Shown: one piece after another, positions 55,650-64,000 of the stretch
How positions within the stretch are numbered: the first letter of the stretch is position 1
How the letters are laid out: every line of letters starts with the position of its first letter
Assembly: GCA_017467805.1 (NCBI GenBank)
Contig: JAFUKJ010000048.1
Coordinates: 17,257-81,256, forward strand
Source of the DNA: Lachnospiraceae bacterium
GTDB lineage: Bacteria; Bacillota; Clostridia; Lachnospirales; Lachnospiraceae
Reading direction: 5' to 3'
DNA length: 64,000 nt
Position numbers and translations under genes: made by a program
The notes under the pieces: model-generated
Database searches by the model: none
The model's input: the letters and a program-made list of their open reading frames with translations, nothing else
What the model was told of the DNA's origin: nothing

Positions 55650-55940
55650 CTATTTCTCGTCTGCTCTAACGCATAAATATCTTACAACATTCTCCATAAG
55701 ACGAACTCTGCTCTCAATCTCTGCTGGAGCTGTTGACTCTGCATCGAACTGGATGAAGTAATAGAAAGCTTCTCTCATCTTCTGAACTTCGTAAGCTAAT
55801 CTCTTCTTACCCCACTCATCTACGTTAGTAATAGTTCCACCATTCTTTGTGATGTAACCTTTTACCTTCTCGATGGTAGCGGCTCTTTCATCGTCTTCGA
55901 TCTTAGCGCTAACAACAACGGCTAATTCATATTTGTTCAT
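55650..55940 (-). CDS. rpsF: 30S ribosomal protein S6
   Basis: The 96 residues begin Met-Asn-Lys-Tyr-Glu-Leu-Ala and carry Trp-Gly-Lys-Lys-Arg-Leu-Ala-Tyr and Phe-Tyr-Tyr-Phe. ATG 55938-55940 follows AAAGGAGGT at 9 bases; the frame's earlier ATG is rejected. Confidence 0.97.
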   Translation of the reverse strand: MNKYELAVVVSAKIEDDERAATIEKVKGYITKNGGTITNVDEWGKKRLAYEVQKMREAFYYFIQFDAESTAPAEIESRVRLMENVVRYLCVRADEK

Positions 55941-56037
55941 GCTTGTTACCTCCTTTTGGTCTCTGGCCTCTTCTCTAGGAAGAAGCAAGGATTATATATA
56001 TCACAAGGTCATATGATACCATATTTTCCTAGTGTTT

Positions 56038-56220
56038 TCAAGCTTTTTTACGCAAATCTTTTGTGTTTTTCTCCACCAATCGACGCGCAATCATAATCTG
56101 GTGCTCGCATCCCATGCACTTTAATCGAAAGTCTGCACCTACACGCAGAATCTCCCATTCACTGCTGCCACAAGGATGCTGCTTCTTTAACTTAACAATA
56201 TCTCCAACTTCATAATCCAT
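56038..56220 (-). CDS. DUF951 family protein
   Basis: A 60-residue conserved Firmicutes protein with Asp-Ile-Val-Lys-Leu-Lys-Lys, His-Pro-Cys-Gly-Ser-Ser-Glu-Trp and Lys-Cys-Met-Gly-Cys, two Cys pairs that may bind zinc. It lies directly upstream of rpsF, as in many Firmicutes. The function is unknown; a small beta-barrel nucleic-acid role is plausible. Confidence 0.92.
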   Translation of the reverse strand: MDYEVGDIVKLKKQHPCGSSEWEILRVGADFRLKCMGCEHQIMIARRLVEKNTKDLRKKA

Positions 56221-56281
56221 ATGCCTACAGCCTCTCCATTTATGTACTCGCCGCCTATATCAAGGCGGCAATATAATTATT

Positions 56282-57007
56282 CTAACAACACTGAGACAGT
56301 ATCTCTCCGATACTTCCTGAGATCACCAAATTCGCAATAGAATCCTTAGGTGTCGGTGTCTTATTAATCAATACCAGCTTATTACCGTGATAATAATCAA
56401 TCAGTCCTGCTGCAGGATATACTGCCAGGGAAGTTCCTCCTATAATCAACATATCCGCCTCGGCAATTGCATTTACTGCAGCTTGTAAGGTAGCATTATC
56501 TAAGCCTTCCTCATACAATACCACATCTGGCTTCACCAAGCCGCCACATTCGCACTTTGGCACATCCTCCGACTCCACAATACACTCTACTCCATAAAAC
56601 CTGCCACAGTCCTCACAGTAATTTCTAAGCACACTTCCATGCAGCTCATAAACCTTCTTATTACCAGCTGCCTGATGTAACCCGTCTATATTCTGAGTCA
56701 CAATCGCCTTCAACTTTCCTTCCGCCTCCAGCTTAGCTAACGCAAGATGAGCTGCATTAGGCTTTGCATCCAGACATAGCATCTTTTCTCTATAAAAATC
56801 GTAAAATTCCTTCGTCTTTCTTCTATAGAAGGTATGACTTAGTATCGTCTCAGGAGGATAAGCATACTTTTGATGGTACAAGCCATCTACACTTCTAAAA
56901 TCAGGTATTCCGCTTTCCGTAGAAACTCCCGCGCCACCAAAAAATACAATATTAGAGCTTTCCGCAATCATTTTTCTTAGCTGTTCAATCTTCTCCATAT
57001 CTGCCAT
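56282..57007 (-). CDS. cobB: NAD-dependent protein deacylase (sirtuin)
   Basis: The 241 residues show Gly-Ala-Gly-Val-Ser-Thr-Glu-Ser-Gly-Ile-Pro-Asp-Phe-Arg-Ser for NAD, Thr-Gln-Asn-Ile-Asp-Gly-Leu-His with the catalytic His, and a four-Cys zinc site (Cys-Glu-Asp-Cys ... Cys-Glu-Cys). It removes acyl groups from protein lysines. AAAGGGAGA precedes the ATG. Confidence 0.96.
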   Translation of the reverse strand: MADMEKIEQLRKMIAESSNIVFFGGAGVSTESGIPDFRSVDGLYHQKYAYPPETILSHTFYRRKTKEFYDFYREKMLCLDAKPNAAHLALAKLEAEGKLKAIVTQNIDGLHQAAGNKKVYELHGSVLRNYCEDCGRFYGVECIVESEDVPKCECGGLVKPDVVLYEEGLDNATLQAAVNAIAEADMLIIGGTSLAVYPAAGLIDYYHGNKLVLINKTPTPKDSIANLVISGSIGEILSQCC

Positions 57008-57031
57008 ACGAAATCTCCCTTTCTATTAACT

Positions 57032-58084
57032 CTACCAAGTCTTAAAGGAAATATTCATATCAACATCTCCCTTAATTCCATTAACACTTCCTGACTCTGA
57101 ATACTGCCATACACTTACATCATATGGGAAATATAAATAATTATCATAAAATGCATACCATTTCTCATAATCCTCAAGCTGTGCCATATCAAGCATTCTC
57201 ACAAAACACTTTATATTTCCATAAATCATTGGCGTATAGCCCGCATTCTTAATTGTCTCGCAAAATGCAATACAAATCTTAGTTCTTTCCTCCATACTAA
57301 GATTATTCGCTCTGCCATCTCCCGATGTAATCATCTCCACATCCATTACTACAGGATATGGTACATCATAGTCTGCCAGATTCTCTATTACAAACTCAGC
57401 CTCTTCAATGGCTTCCTCTTCCGTAATTGCCTGTGTAAAGAAATAGACACCCGCCTTTACGCCCGCTTCATTTGCACCACGCATATTTTTCTTAAAGTAC
57501 TCATCCAGTACAACTTTACCAGACTCATAACCGCGAAGTCCAAGACGGATAAATGCGTACTCCACACCATCTTCCTTTACCGCCTGCCAATCAATGTTAC
57601 CCTGATACTTAGAAACATCAATTCCCTTATGAGAGGTTACAACACCATTCTCAATATATTCCATCTCTCCCTTTTCATTCTCCACCAAATTCGCATGATT
57701 TAAACCATGCTTCTTCAGTGAATCCTGAATTGGAGCAAATACATATGACTTATCATCATAGAAAACCAAATTCTCTGGGAAAAAGTTTCGAATCATCCTC
57801 ACTGTACTTGGATTCTCAATGGTAAGAAAACTCTTCATCTCTTCCTTAAATGCCGCTCTGGCTTCCTCAGTTACCTGCGTACGCTCTTCCTCTGTCAGAA
57901 CATTCATTACCTCGACAACAGGCTCCTCCACCACTTCTATCTCTTCTGTAGTAGTAACCTCCAGCTCTCCAGAATTCTGATACCACATAAAACCTATCAG
58001 CACAACAAGTCCTAACGACACTAAAGTAACAAAGCTCATTATGATTACTACTGCAATTAATCCTTTATCTCTTCTTCTCTCCAT
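57032..58084 (-). CDS. Membrane-anchored GH25 lysozyme-like protein
   Basis: The 350 residues have an N-terminal membrane helix (about 10-35), an acidic linker and a C-terminal GH25 domain with Gly-Ile-Asp-Val-Ser-Lys-Tyr-Gln-Gly and Val-Met-Asp-Val-Glu-Met (catalytic Asp and Glu pair). It would cut the MurNAc-GlcNAc bond in the wall. GGGG is 8 bases before the ATG. Single gene between sirtuin and the DUF6171-like gene. Confidence 0.93.
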   Translation of the reverse strand: MERRRDKGLIAVVIIMSFVTLVSLGLVVLIGFMWYQNSGELEVTTTEEIEVVEEPVVEVMNVLTEEERTQVTEEARAAFKEEMKSFLTIENPSTVRMIRNFFPENLVFYDDKSYVFAPIQDSLKKHGLNHANLVENEKGEMEYIENGVVTSHKGIDVSKYQGNIDWQAVKEDGVEYAFIRLGLRGYESGKVVLDEYFKKNMRGANEAGVKAGVYFFTQAITEEEAIEEAEFVIENLADYDVPYPVVMDVEMITSGDGRANNLSMEERTKICIAFCETIKNAGYTPMIYGNIKCFVRMLDMAQLEDYEKWYAFYDNYLYFPYDVSVWQYSESGSVNGIKGDVDMNISFKTW

Positions 58085-58210
58085 ATCATATCCCCATTAC
58101 ATCATTCTTCTGTTTCACATCAGTTGCTCCTCCATTTTACACCATATGACATTATTTGCGCAACCATATCTCCCCCGCTTACCATATCCAAGTTTTGCTT
58201 TCATAAAATA

Positions 58211-58269
58211 AAAAGCTCTCTTCAAGTAACTTCCAAACCTATCAGGTCAAAAATCACTCAAAAAGAGCC
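58211..58269 (-). terminator. Terminator downstream of the arabinose-enzyme genes
   Basis: AAAAGCTCTCTTCAAGTAA can pair, with several G-U pairs, with TCACTCAAAAAGAGCC. On the minus strand TTTTTATTTT follows. It lies 12 bases after the stop at 58282. Confidence 0.6.
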
Positions 58270-58281
58270 AATTATATTACT

Positions 58282-58545
58282 TTACCACTTACTATAAGGA
58301 CAAATATTCTTCTTAATCGCAGCGCGAAGCTCCACAAAGCAGCCACACGCCTTACACATACCCTCTAACAGATTATCACACTCCTTGCACACTGTCAGAC
58401 GGTCATTATAAAGTTCCTTGGATGCCTTGATATCCTCATCCAGATTCTCTATGTAATCATGCAGATTTTGAAAATATTCATTCTGGTCCATCTCGCGAAG
58501 CAAACACTTATAGCATCGCTTCTTTGGTTCATCCTGCTGTATCAT
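58282..58545 (-). CDS. Small Cys-rich protein (DUF6171-like)
   Basis: The 87-residue protein has Cys-Tyr-Lys-Cys near the start, Cys-Lys-Glu-Cys in the middle, Cys-Lys-Ala-Cys-Gly-Cys and a Cys near the end, so it likely binds one or two zinc ions. The name DUF6171 is from memory and moderate. It lies 10 bases downstream of the GH51 gene and so is cotranscribed with arabinan genes. Confidence 0.65.
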   Translation of the reverse strand: MIQQDEPKKRCYKCLLREMDQNEYFQNLHDYIENLDEDIKASKELYNDRLTVCKECDNLLEGMCKACGCFVELRAAIKKNICPYSKW

Positions 58546-58555
58546 AATTTGGAAA

Positions 58556-60064
58556 TTAACCCTGAACTCTAAACTGTACTACTGCACATGCAGGCATTGT
58601 AAAGCTGATACCCTTCTCTGTTACAGTAAAGTCAGTAAATTCCTCTTCCTTAACTGTATCAGGATTCTCAAATGTATTATACGCATTCATCTTATTTGTC
58701 AGAATAGACGCTGTAACCTTAGAAGGCTTACACTCTGTAAATGCAATATCCAGCTTTTCGCTATCCGTTACAGATAAGTTATTCAATGTGATTGTAATCA
58801 CTCCATTCTTATCAACAGATACAGACTCCTGAAGATTTGGAACCATATATTCCTTCTCTTCTCCAATCGTCTTAGTACCCTCAATAAAGCTCTCTACCAG
58901 CTCAGCATCCTGATGATACTTATACATATGGAATACATGATAAGTAGGAGTTAACAGCATTCTAGGTCCATCTGTTAAAATAACAGCCTGCAATACATTG
59001 ATTAACTGCGCAATATTAGCCATCTTCACACGGTCACAATGCTTATTGAAAATATTTAATGATAAGCCTGCTACCAAAGCATCACGCATTGTACTCTGCT
59101 GATACAAGAAACCAGGATTTGTACCAGGCTCACATGTAAACCATGTTCCCCACTCATCACAAATCAAACCAATCTTCTTCTCAGGGTCATACTTATCCAT
59201 AATTGTTGAATGATGATTAATTAATGTCTCAATGTAAAGAGCCTTTGCAAGCGTCTTATACCATACCTTCTCATCGAAGTCTGTAGAGCTTCCCTTAATC
59301 TCCCATCCTTCAGGATGTACATAATAATGAAGCGAAAGTCCATCCATAAAACCGTGGAAAGCCTTAGGCGCATTCTCATAACAAGTCTTCAAGACTTCTT
59401 CTGTCCAGTATGTATCATCTACATTAGGACCGCCACAAACCTTGAAAATAGGATTCTTAGAATCATAATTTCTAACATAGGTCTGATATCTTCTATAAAG
59501 ATTTGCATAATAGGATGGTGTCATGTTACCACCACAGCCCCAGTTCTCATTACCTACTCCGAAGTAATCAACCTTCCAAGCCTTCTCATGACCGTTCTGC
59601 TTACGAAGCTCTGCCATAGGAGAAACGCCATCAAAGGTCATATACTCTACCCATTCAGACATCTCCTGAACAGTACCACTACCAACATTACCATTGATAT
59701 ATGTCTTACAGCCAATCTGCTCACAAAGCTCAAAGAACTCATGCGTACCAAAGCTGTTATCCTCTGTCACACCCCCCCAGTGTGTATTAACCATTTTCTT
59801 TCTGGTTTCCTTAGGACCGATACCGTCCTTCCAGTGGTATTCGTCTGCAAAGCAGCCACCTGGCCAACGAAGCACTGGAAGCTTCATCTCTCTTAATGCA
59901 GCAACTACGTCATTTCTCATACCGTTTGTATTCGGAATCTCTGAGTTCTCGCCTACATAAAGACCTTCATAGATACATCTTCCAAGATGCTCTGCAAAGT
60001 TACCATAGATTTCTGCGTTAATGTGTCCCTTTAAATTCTTCTCATTAATATATAGTTTTGCCAT
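58556..60064 (-). CDS. GH51 alpha-L-arabinofuranosidase
   Basis: Removes terminal arabinofuranose from arabinoxylan or arabinan oligosaccharides in the cytoplasm (no signal peptide). The 502 residues have Trp-Pro-Gly-Gly-Cys-Phe-Ala-Asp, acid/base Glu in Gly-Asn-Glu-Asn-Trp-Gly, and the nucleophile Glu in Cys-Asp-Glu-Trp-Gly-Thr-Trp, plus a C-terminal beta-domain. It lies 11 bases after the GH43 gene; both likely act on the same side chains. Confidence 0.96.
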   Translation of the reverse strand: MAKLYINEKNLKGHINAEIYGNFAEHLGRCIYEGLYVGENSEIPNTNGMRNDVVAALREMKLPVLRWPGGCFADEYHWKDGIGPKETRKKMVNTHWGGVTEDNSFGTHEFFELCEQIGCKTYINGNVGSGTVQEMSEWVEYMTFDGVSPMAELRKQNGHEKAWKVDYFGVGNENWGCGGNMTPSYYANLYRRYQTYVRNYDSKNPIFKVCGGPNVDDTYWTEEVLKTCYENAPKAFHGFMDGLSLHYYVHPEGWEIKGSSTDFDEKVWYKTLAKALYIETLINHHSTIMDKYDPEKKIGLICDEWGTWFTCEPGTNPGFLYQQSTMRDALVAGLSLNIFNKHCDRVKMANIAQLINVLQAVILTDGPRMLLTPTYHVFHMYKYHQDAELVESFIEGTKTIGEEKEYMVPNLQESVSVDKNGVITITLNNLSVTDSEKLDIAFTECKPSKVTASILTNKMNAYNTFENPDTVKEEEFTDFTVTEKGISFTMPACAVVQFRVQG

Positions 60065-60075
60065 TTTGTCACCCC

Positions 60076-61026
60076 TTATTTTGTAAATTTAAATACAGGT
60101 CTGCCATCTTCCCAGTCAAACTTCATCAACATAGCATGTCTGTTTGGATTGTATAATGGGTCACCCTCTATCACGCTTTCAGTTCTAGCATGATATACCA
60201 GAATATCGTTACCCTCTGCATCTGTTGTAAATGAGTTATGACCAGGTCCATATAAACCAAACTCAGGAGCAGATGCCAATACAGGATATCTCTCCTTCTT
60301 CCATGACAATGGGTCTAATAAGTCAGAATTCTCATCCGCTGTTAACATACCCATGCAGTATGGCGCACCTGTCTCACTCGCTGAATATGTAAGGAAAATC
60401 TTACCATTTCTCTTAATAACTGCTGGTCCTTCATTTACCCAGAAACCAACTCTCTCCCAATCATAATCAGGAGTTGTCAAAAGCACCTGAACAGTCTTAA
60501 GCTTCCAAGGTGTTTCCATCTCACCAATATAAAGGTTAGAAATTTGCTTGCCAACACCAACCTTCTCAGCCCATACATAATAACGCTTACCAGCATTCTC
60601 AAATACTGTTGCATCCAAAGAAAAAGCGCGGAATGAGAACTCATCGTCATCTGCACACTGCATCATACCAAGCTCTTTCCACTCACCAGTTACAGGGTCA
60701 GCATCCTGACACTCCAATACATAAGGACGAATCTTCCAGATATCTTCCTTCTCACCACCTGCAAAATATACATACCACTTTCCATCTAAATAATGAAGCT
60801 CTGGCGCCCAAATATGTTCACTCATAGGTCCATTTGCATGCTTCATCCAAATAGTTGTCTCCTCTGCAGTAGCCAGTCCTTCCAAACTATCTGCCTGACG
60901 CAACATAATCCTATCATAAGCAGGAACTGATGCTGTAAAATAATACTTTCCGTTAGAATGCTTATAAATATATGGATCTGCCCTTTGTAAAATCCAAGGT
61001 TCATTGTACTTAATTGTCTGGTCCAT
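60076..61026 (-). CDS. GH43 family glycosidase
   Basis: A five-blade enzyme of 316 residues, probably arabinofuranosidase or xylosidase. Arg-Ala-Asp-Pro-Tyr-Ile (general base Asp), Ile-Trp-Ala-Pro-Glu-Leu-His, Leu-Asp-Ala-Thr-Val-Phe and Val-Asn-Glu-Gly-Pro-Ala (general acid Glu) are in family order. There is no signal peptide. ATG 61024-61026 has GGAGGA at 6 bases and is chosen over the earlier in-frame start at 61044. Confidence 0.92.
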   Translation of the reverse strand: MDQTIKYNEPWILQRADPYIYKHSNGKYYFTASVPAYDRIMLRQADSLEGLATAEETTIWMKHANGPMSEHIWAPELHYLDGKWYVYFAGGEKEDIWKIRPYVLECQDADPVTGEWKELGMMQCADDDEFSFRAFSLDATVFENAGKRYYVWAEKVGVGKQISNLYIGEMETPWKLKTVQVLLTTPDYDWERVGFWVNEGPAVIKRNGKIFLTYSASETGAPYCMGMLTADENSDLLDPLSWKKERYPVLASAPEFGLYGPGHNSFTTDAEGNDILVYHARTESVIEGDPLYNPNRHAMLMKFDWEDGRPVFKFTK

Positions 61027-61185
61027 ATAATATCCTCCATCCACTATTTATTTTTGTGTTTTTTAAAATGTTTTAGTTATACCTAAATTATAAGGTCTTC
61101 TTCATAATTTGCAAGCGTTTTTATTTTTTTTGTAGATATTATATAGTACATACTGATTTTATTAGAAACATTGACGAACGAAAAC

Positions 61186-61221
61186 ACCACAGAGATTAGG
61201 TTTTTACCTTACCTCTGTGGT
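61186..61221 (-). terminator. Terminator of lipoprotein gene
   Basis: ACCACAGAG and CTCTGTGGT form a 9-bp outer stem with a second inner stem (AGGT/ACCT). It lies 12 bases past the stop and is followed by TTTTCG on the minus strand. Confidence 0.75.
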
Positions 61222-61233
61222 ATAGCTTCAAAT

Positions 61234-61977
61234 TTATTCATTATAGATTTCAATAAAAGTAACAACATCGTTTTCTATCTGAAAACTAATACTTGCAGTT
61301 TCTGATAAATCATATGACAGCATAGTACCGAACTCCACGTAATCATTACCGTATGCCTGAGTAATATCAGCAATCGTGCTTCCAACACCCACATCAGATA
61401 GCAGCTTCTCACTACCCGTCACTTCTATAAGATATACAATATCCTCTGCTCCATTTGGATAGGTATAAATTGCAATTCCTCCATATGTATATACCTTGTC
61501 ATCTCCATCATAGAGACAGCTTCTTGCCTGCACAAAATCATCAGGAGTTCCCAGCTGTTCTACAAGTGTATTGATATCATCACCCGTGCAAACTAACACG
61601 CTTCCTATCTGAATCGCAAAATCTTCTTTGGTCACTGCACCATCTGTATATGCAGTACTATTTTGAACTGTATCATCCTCAACCTCTGTTTCAGCTTCTA
61701 CTTCTTCTGGCTCTTTTACTTCATTCTTATCTGTCTGGATGCTCTCTCTATCTTCAGAAACTTCCTCCATTTTACTTTGTGAATTTTCATCTGCTTTTTC
61801 AATGCTGTTATTTACCTGTTTTTCCTCCACTACCTTATCTGAAGTACTTACCAGTTCATCATTTACAATAGTCATCTCTTGCTCTTTATTCACTTGCTCA
61901 CTCGCTTCATTAGCAGCGCAACCACTAAGTGTGACAACCAATCCTATACTCAATACAACTAATTTTAACTTTTTCAT
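61234..61977 (-). CDS. Lipoprotein paralog with tandem BLIP/SmpA-like repeats
   Basis: The 247 residues have a lipobox (Leu-Ser-Gly-Cys, Cys 20), a long acidic Glu/Val/Asn linker of about 90 residues and two repeats, clearly homologous to 7995-8603: both have Leu-Gly-x-Pro-Asp, Cys-x-x-Gly-x-x-Asp-Lys-Val-Tyr, Tyr-Gly-Gly-Ile, Gly-Val-Gly-Ser-Thr and Phe-Ile-Glu-Ile-Tyr. The linker is twice as long here. It sits 27 bases downstream of a transglutaminase-like surface protein. Role unknown; perhaps a surface inhibitor or chaperone. Confidence 0.82.
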   Translation of the reverse strand: MKKLKLVVLSIGLVVTLSGCAANEASEQVNKEQEMTIVNDELVSTSDKVVEEKQVNNSIEKADENSQSKMEEVSEDRESIQTDKNEVKEPEEVEAETEVEDDTVQNSTAYTDGAVTKEDFAIQIGSVLVCTGDDINTLVEQLGTPDDFVQARSCLYDGDDKVYTYGGIAIYTYPNGAEDIVYLIEVTGSEKLLSDVGVGSTIADITQAYGNDYVEFGTMLSYDLSETASISFQIENDVVTFIEIYNE

Positions 61978-62004
61978 AAAATCCTTCCTTTAATTTTACA
62001 CATA

Positions 62005-63201
62005 TTAAGGTGTTGCAGGATAATCGTTATGATTCCATTTGAATCCTTTTGCAACCATTTCACTATCCGTCTTTATAAACTGCCCCTTCAAAGGGTCTAC
62101 ATGATACCAACCCTCTACACCATTTCTGGTTGTATATACCAAGCACCAATAATGCTCTGCATAAACAAAGCCTTTTCCCTGTATCGTGATTACCTCATAT
62201 CCAGCTTTTTCTAACATCAGATGCGTTAATGCTTCATAATAATAGCAGGAACACCTTCTATTATTTAAAGCATATACTGCCATCTCTTCCTTTGTTTCCA
62301 TCTTCTCCATGTACTTGTACTTAAGATTACTCTTAACATATTTTCCAATAGAAGTAATATCCGTTCCTATCTCCTGCAGAAGCTCATCTATTCTTGCATG
62401 TACATTTTCAGCACTAAGCTCCATTCTTGTTAGTACACCTTTTTCGTCAGCAGCATACATACCTACTGTCGTGTTCACTAACAAATTTCCATTTTCATCG
62501 AAGTAATAAGGAACTTCGTCTATTGTCTGAGCGCCTACATAAGTAACTCCCATCTCATCACAATAGCTATACACGCCATCTTTATAATTCCAGCCATATA
62601 AGAATTCTCCTTCATCCGAAAAATGTCCTACTTTACCATTAAAATCAACATCTCCCGTCAGAATCCTTCCCGTATCATCTGTATGATACCATTTACCATC
62701 AAGTTCAAAATCGTTTGTTACAACACCATCTTCACCTATATAAAAGAGTCCCTCAGTAGTATTAACAAACCCTTTTTGATCGTAGCCATATTCGTTACGA
62801 TAATATGTCTTTCCGCCTAATTCATACCATCCTGTCAAGAAATCACCTGCACTGGCAAAAGAATACATATTTCCATCAATCATGCACTCTCCGTTTTGCA
62901 TAACTCCCGCTTCATCAAAATAAAACGTTCGTCCTGCAAGAGTTACCCATCCTGAATACATAGAACCATCTGCATTAAATAAATAAATCTCATTTTCTAT
63001 GGCATGCAAACCAATTACAGGATTACCATCTGCATCCAAATAGTATTTCTTATCTTCTATCTCACTCCAACCCATTGGAACATTATTTGCAGCCTTTACA
63101 ACATCTGCATCTACTGTCAAACCTACTCCAATCATCACAATTCCAAAAGCCATACAGATTATTGTTTCTAATAATTCTTTTTTATAATGTTTTAAAGCCA
63201 T
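62005..63201 (-). CDS. Secreted repeat protein with transglutaminase-like domain
   Basis: The 398-residue product starts at ATG 63199-63201 (AAAGGGTG before). A signal peptide ends near residue 38. About ten cell-wall-binding repeats of the Gly-Trp/Tyr-Tyr-Phe type (choline-binding-like; Gly-Trp-Val-x-Leu, Thr-Phe-Tyr-Phe-Asp-Glu-x-Gly) follow, then a transglutaminase-like domain with Cys in Arg-Arg-Cys-Ser-Cys, His in Glu-His-Tyr-Trp and Asp in Tyr-His-Val-Asp-Pro. The role is wall-associated protein cross-linking or cleavage; substrate unknown. Confidence 0.85.
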   Translation of the reverse strand: MALKHYKKELLETIICMAFGIVMIGVGLTVDADVVKAANNVPMGWSEIEDKKYYLDADGNPVIGLHAIENEIYLFNADGSMYSGWVTLAGRTFYFDEAGVMQNGECMIDGNMYSFASAGDFLTGWYELGGKTYYRNEYGYDQKGFVNTTEGLFYIGEDGVVTNDFELDGKWYHTDDTGRILTGDVDFNGKVGHFSDEGEFLYGWNYKDGVYSYCDEMGVTYVGAQTIDEVPYYFDENGNLLVNTTVGMYAADEKGVLTRMELSAENVHARIDELLQEIGTDITSIGKYVKSNLKYKYMEKMETKEEMAVYALNNRRCSCYYYEALTHLMLEKAGYEVITIQGKGFVYAEHYWCLVYTTRNGVEGWYHVDPLKGQFIKTDSEMVAKGFKWNHNDYPATP

Positions 63202-63500
63202 ATTTTCACCCTTTACACTCCATACAAAGATATTCTCTATATCTCTTTGTATTGTTTTATTTACATAACTAAAATAAAAAAGCATCGTATAGCAAATACA
63301 ATGCTTCTATGCCTTAATCTATATGTCTATGTCGCATTGTACATGCGATGTCAGTATTATCTTAATTGTATATAAATTATATATTTTTTTGTGTTTTTAG
63401 TCAATTCGACATTGGCACACTTTTTGAACATGTTTTTTAGTCAAATTGTGCAGTTTTGATGTTTTTTCCATTCTATGTTAACCAATTGATAATAAATAAA
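63202..63500. other. Intergenic region with two hairpins
   Basis: No gene seen. AAGCAT-x-GTAT with ATAC-x-ATGCTT (63279-63306) and a CGCAT/ATGCG stem around TGTAC (63331-63352) are visible; the rest is AT-rich. It must hold the promoter of the minus-strand repeat protein. Confidence 0.5.
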
Positions 63501-63524
63501 AAAGCCCGTATATTTACGAGCTTT
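63501..63524 (-). terminator. Terminator after the tRNA genes
   Basis: AAAGCCCGTA and TACGAGCTTT form a 10-base stem with one mismatch, followed on the minus strand by TTTTTTATTTATT, 4 bases past tRNA-Cys. Confidence 0.85.
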
Positions 63525-63527
63525 CAG

Positions 63528-63599
63528 AGGCGCAGACCGGATTTGAACCGGTGGATACTGGTGTTGCAGACCATTGCCTTACCACTTGGCTACTGCGCC
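63528..63599 (-). tRNA. tRNA-Cys (GCA)
   Basis: Acceptor GGCGCAG pairs with CTGCGCC; D arm, T arm (GGTTCAAATCC) and the anticodon loop CTGCAAC give anticodon GCA. CCA is not encoded. Confidence 0.97.
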
Positions 63600-63620
63600 A
63601 TATCAAATATTTAATTGGGA

Positions 63621-63692
63621 TGACTCCAACGGGAATCGAACCCGTGTTACCGCCGTGAAAGGGCGATGTCTTAACCGCTTGACCATGGAGCC
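63621..63692 (-). tRNA. tRNA-Glu (TTC)
   Basis: Acceptor GGCTCCA pairs with TGGAGTC (one G-U); anticodon loop CTTTCAC gives TTC, T arm GGTTCGATTCC. CCA is not encoded. Confidence 0.97.
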
Positions 63693-63747
63693 TTTTATCT
63701 TTACCATGACTTCTTCGTCAACGGCATCACACTGTTTCCAGTGTTAG

Positions 63748-63819
63748 CTCCCCGAGTAGGGCTCGAACCTACAACAACTCGGTTAACAGCCGAGTGCTCT
63801 ACCATTGAGCTATCGAGGA
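63748..63819 (-). tRNA. tRNA-Asn (GTT)
   Basis: Acceptor TCCTCGA pairs with TCGGGGA (one G-U); anticodon loop CTGTTAA gives GTT, T arm GGTTCGAGCCC. CCA is not encoded. Confidence 0.97.
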
Positions 63820-63917
63820 ATATTTCATTTATTAAAGGTCTGTACCTTCAAAACCGAACACACAAATCTCTCTTCCGTTCATTTCTTCCAAGCTTCTATC
63901 TCAGAATTACCTTCCAG

Positions 63918-64000
63918 GATAAGCCCTCGACCTATTAGTATCATTCAGCTGAGTACATTACTGCACTTACACCCATGACCTATCTACCTCGTCGTCTTCA
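63918..64000 (-). rRNA. 23S rRNA, 3' end (partial)
   Basis: On the minus strand the conserved tail GACGACGAGGTAGATAGG ... CTAATAGGTCGAGGGCTT is clear. Only about 83 bases are in the window; the exact 3' end is estimated. The three tRNA genes follow, and no 5S gene lies in the 98 bases between 23S and tRNA-Asn. Confidence 0.93.

Noticed and set aside
63820-63917. 5S rRNA gene between 23S and tRNA-Asn
   Set aside because: The interval is shorter than a 5S gene and lacks its conserved sequences.

Overview
The window looks like a chromosomal piece of an AT-rich anaerobic Clostridia member, most likely a Lachnospiraceae (Roseburia/Butyrivibrio/Agathobacter-like). The grounds are a Firmicutes-type F-type ATP synthase operon, pyruvate formate-lyase with its activase, MecA, DUF951-rpsF-ssb-rpsR and gdpP-rplI-dnaB gene order, and many plant-glycan enzymes. 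Species cannot be assigned by eye. Almost all genes lie on the minus strand; the plus-strand block is a cell-wall amidase and the mecA-pfl-pflA-ferredoxin stretch.

Left part (1-14.4 kb): a BlaI/BlaR1-like regulatory pair whose sensor-protease gene is cut by an in-frame TAG, a BlaI-type operator before the edge gene, EcsC, HD hydrolase, dihydrofolate reductase, M3 oligopeptidase, a secreted DUF5722-type protein, an SGNH-like protein with a lipoprotein partner, M29 aminopeptidase, a large anchored C39-like protein and a methyltransferase.

14.4-26.8 kb: a beta-mannan locus. It holds a membrane protein fusing two solute-binding domains to PAS-GGDEF, a GH130 mannooligosaccharide phosphorylase, two ABC permeases and a solute-binding lipoprotein, and, after an interruption, a secreted GH5 mannanase with two nearly identical carbohydrate-binding modules. 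The interruption (22.4-24.7 kb) is an accessory patch of small immunity-like genes (a 5'-truncated barstar, a colicin-D-immunity-like protein, two unknowns), the 3' end of a probable toxin gene, and a mosaic relic of diverged atpD/atpC sequence.

26.8-34.6 kb: the ATP synthase operon (atpZ-I-B-E-F-H-A-G-D-C plus a small unknown gene), whose c subunit carries sodium-binding residues. 34.7-42.7 kb: Ser/Thr kinase, PP2C phosphatase, SleB-type hydrolase, dCMP deaminase, rpiB, threonylcarbamoyl-AMP synthase, an amidase and a GH18 protein. 43.3-48.5 kb: mecA, a DUF1858 protein, then a naturally split pyruvate formate-lyase: a catalytic subunit without glycyl-radical domain, a 67-residue Cys-containing protein resembling the start of that domain, and the free glycyl-radical domain, followed by the activase and a ferredoxin.

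48.5-64 kb: MerR regulator, dnaB, rplI, gdpP interrupted by an in-frame TAG, pepT, rpsR-ssb-rpsF-DUF951, a sirtuin, GH25 lysozyme, GH51 and GH43 arabinose-releasing enzymes, a second SGNH-partner-type lipoprotein next to a transglutaminase-like surface protein, three tRNAs (Cys, Glu, Asn) and the 3' end of a 23S rRNA with no 5S gene between it and the tRNAs.

Strongest items for follow-up: the three-piece pyruvate formate-lyase, the solute-binding/GGDEF sensor in the mannan locus, the atpDC relic next to the toxin-immunity patch, and the two in-frame TAG codons in blaR1-like and gdpP genes.
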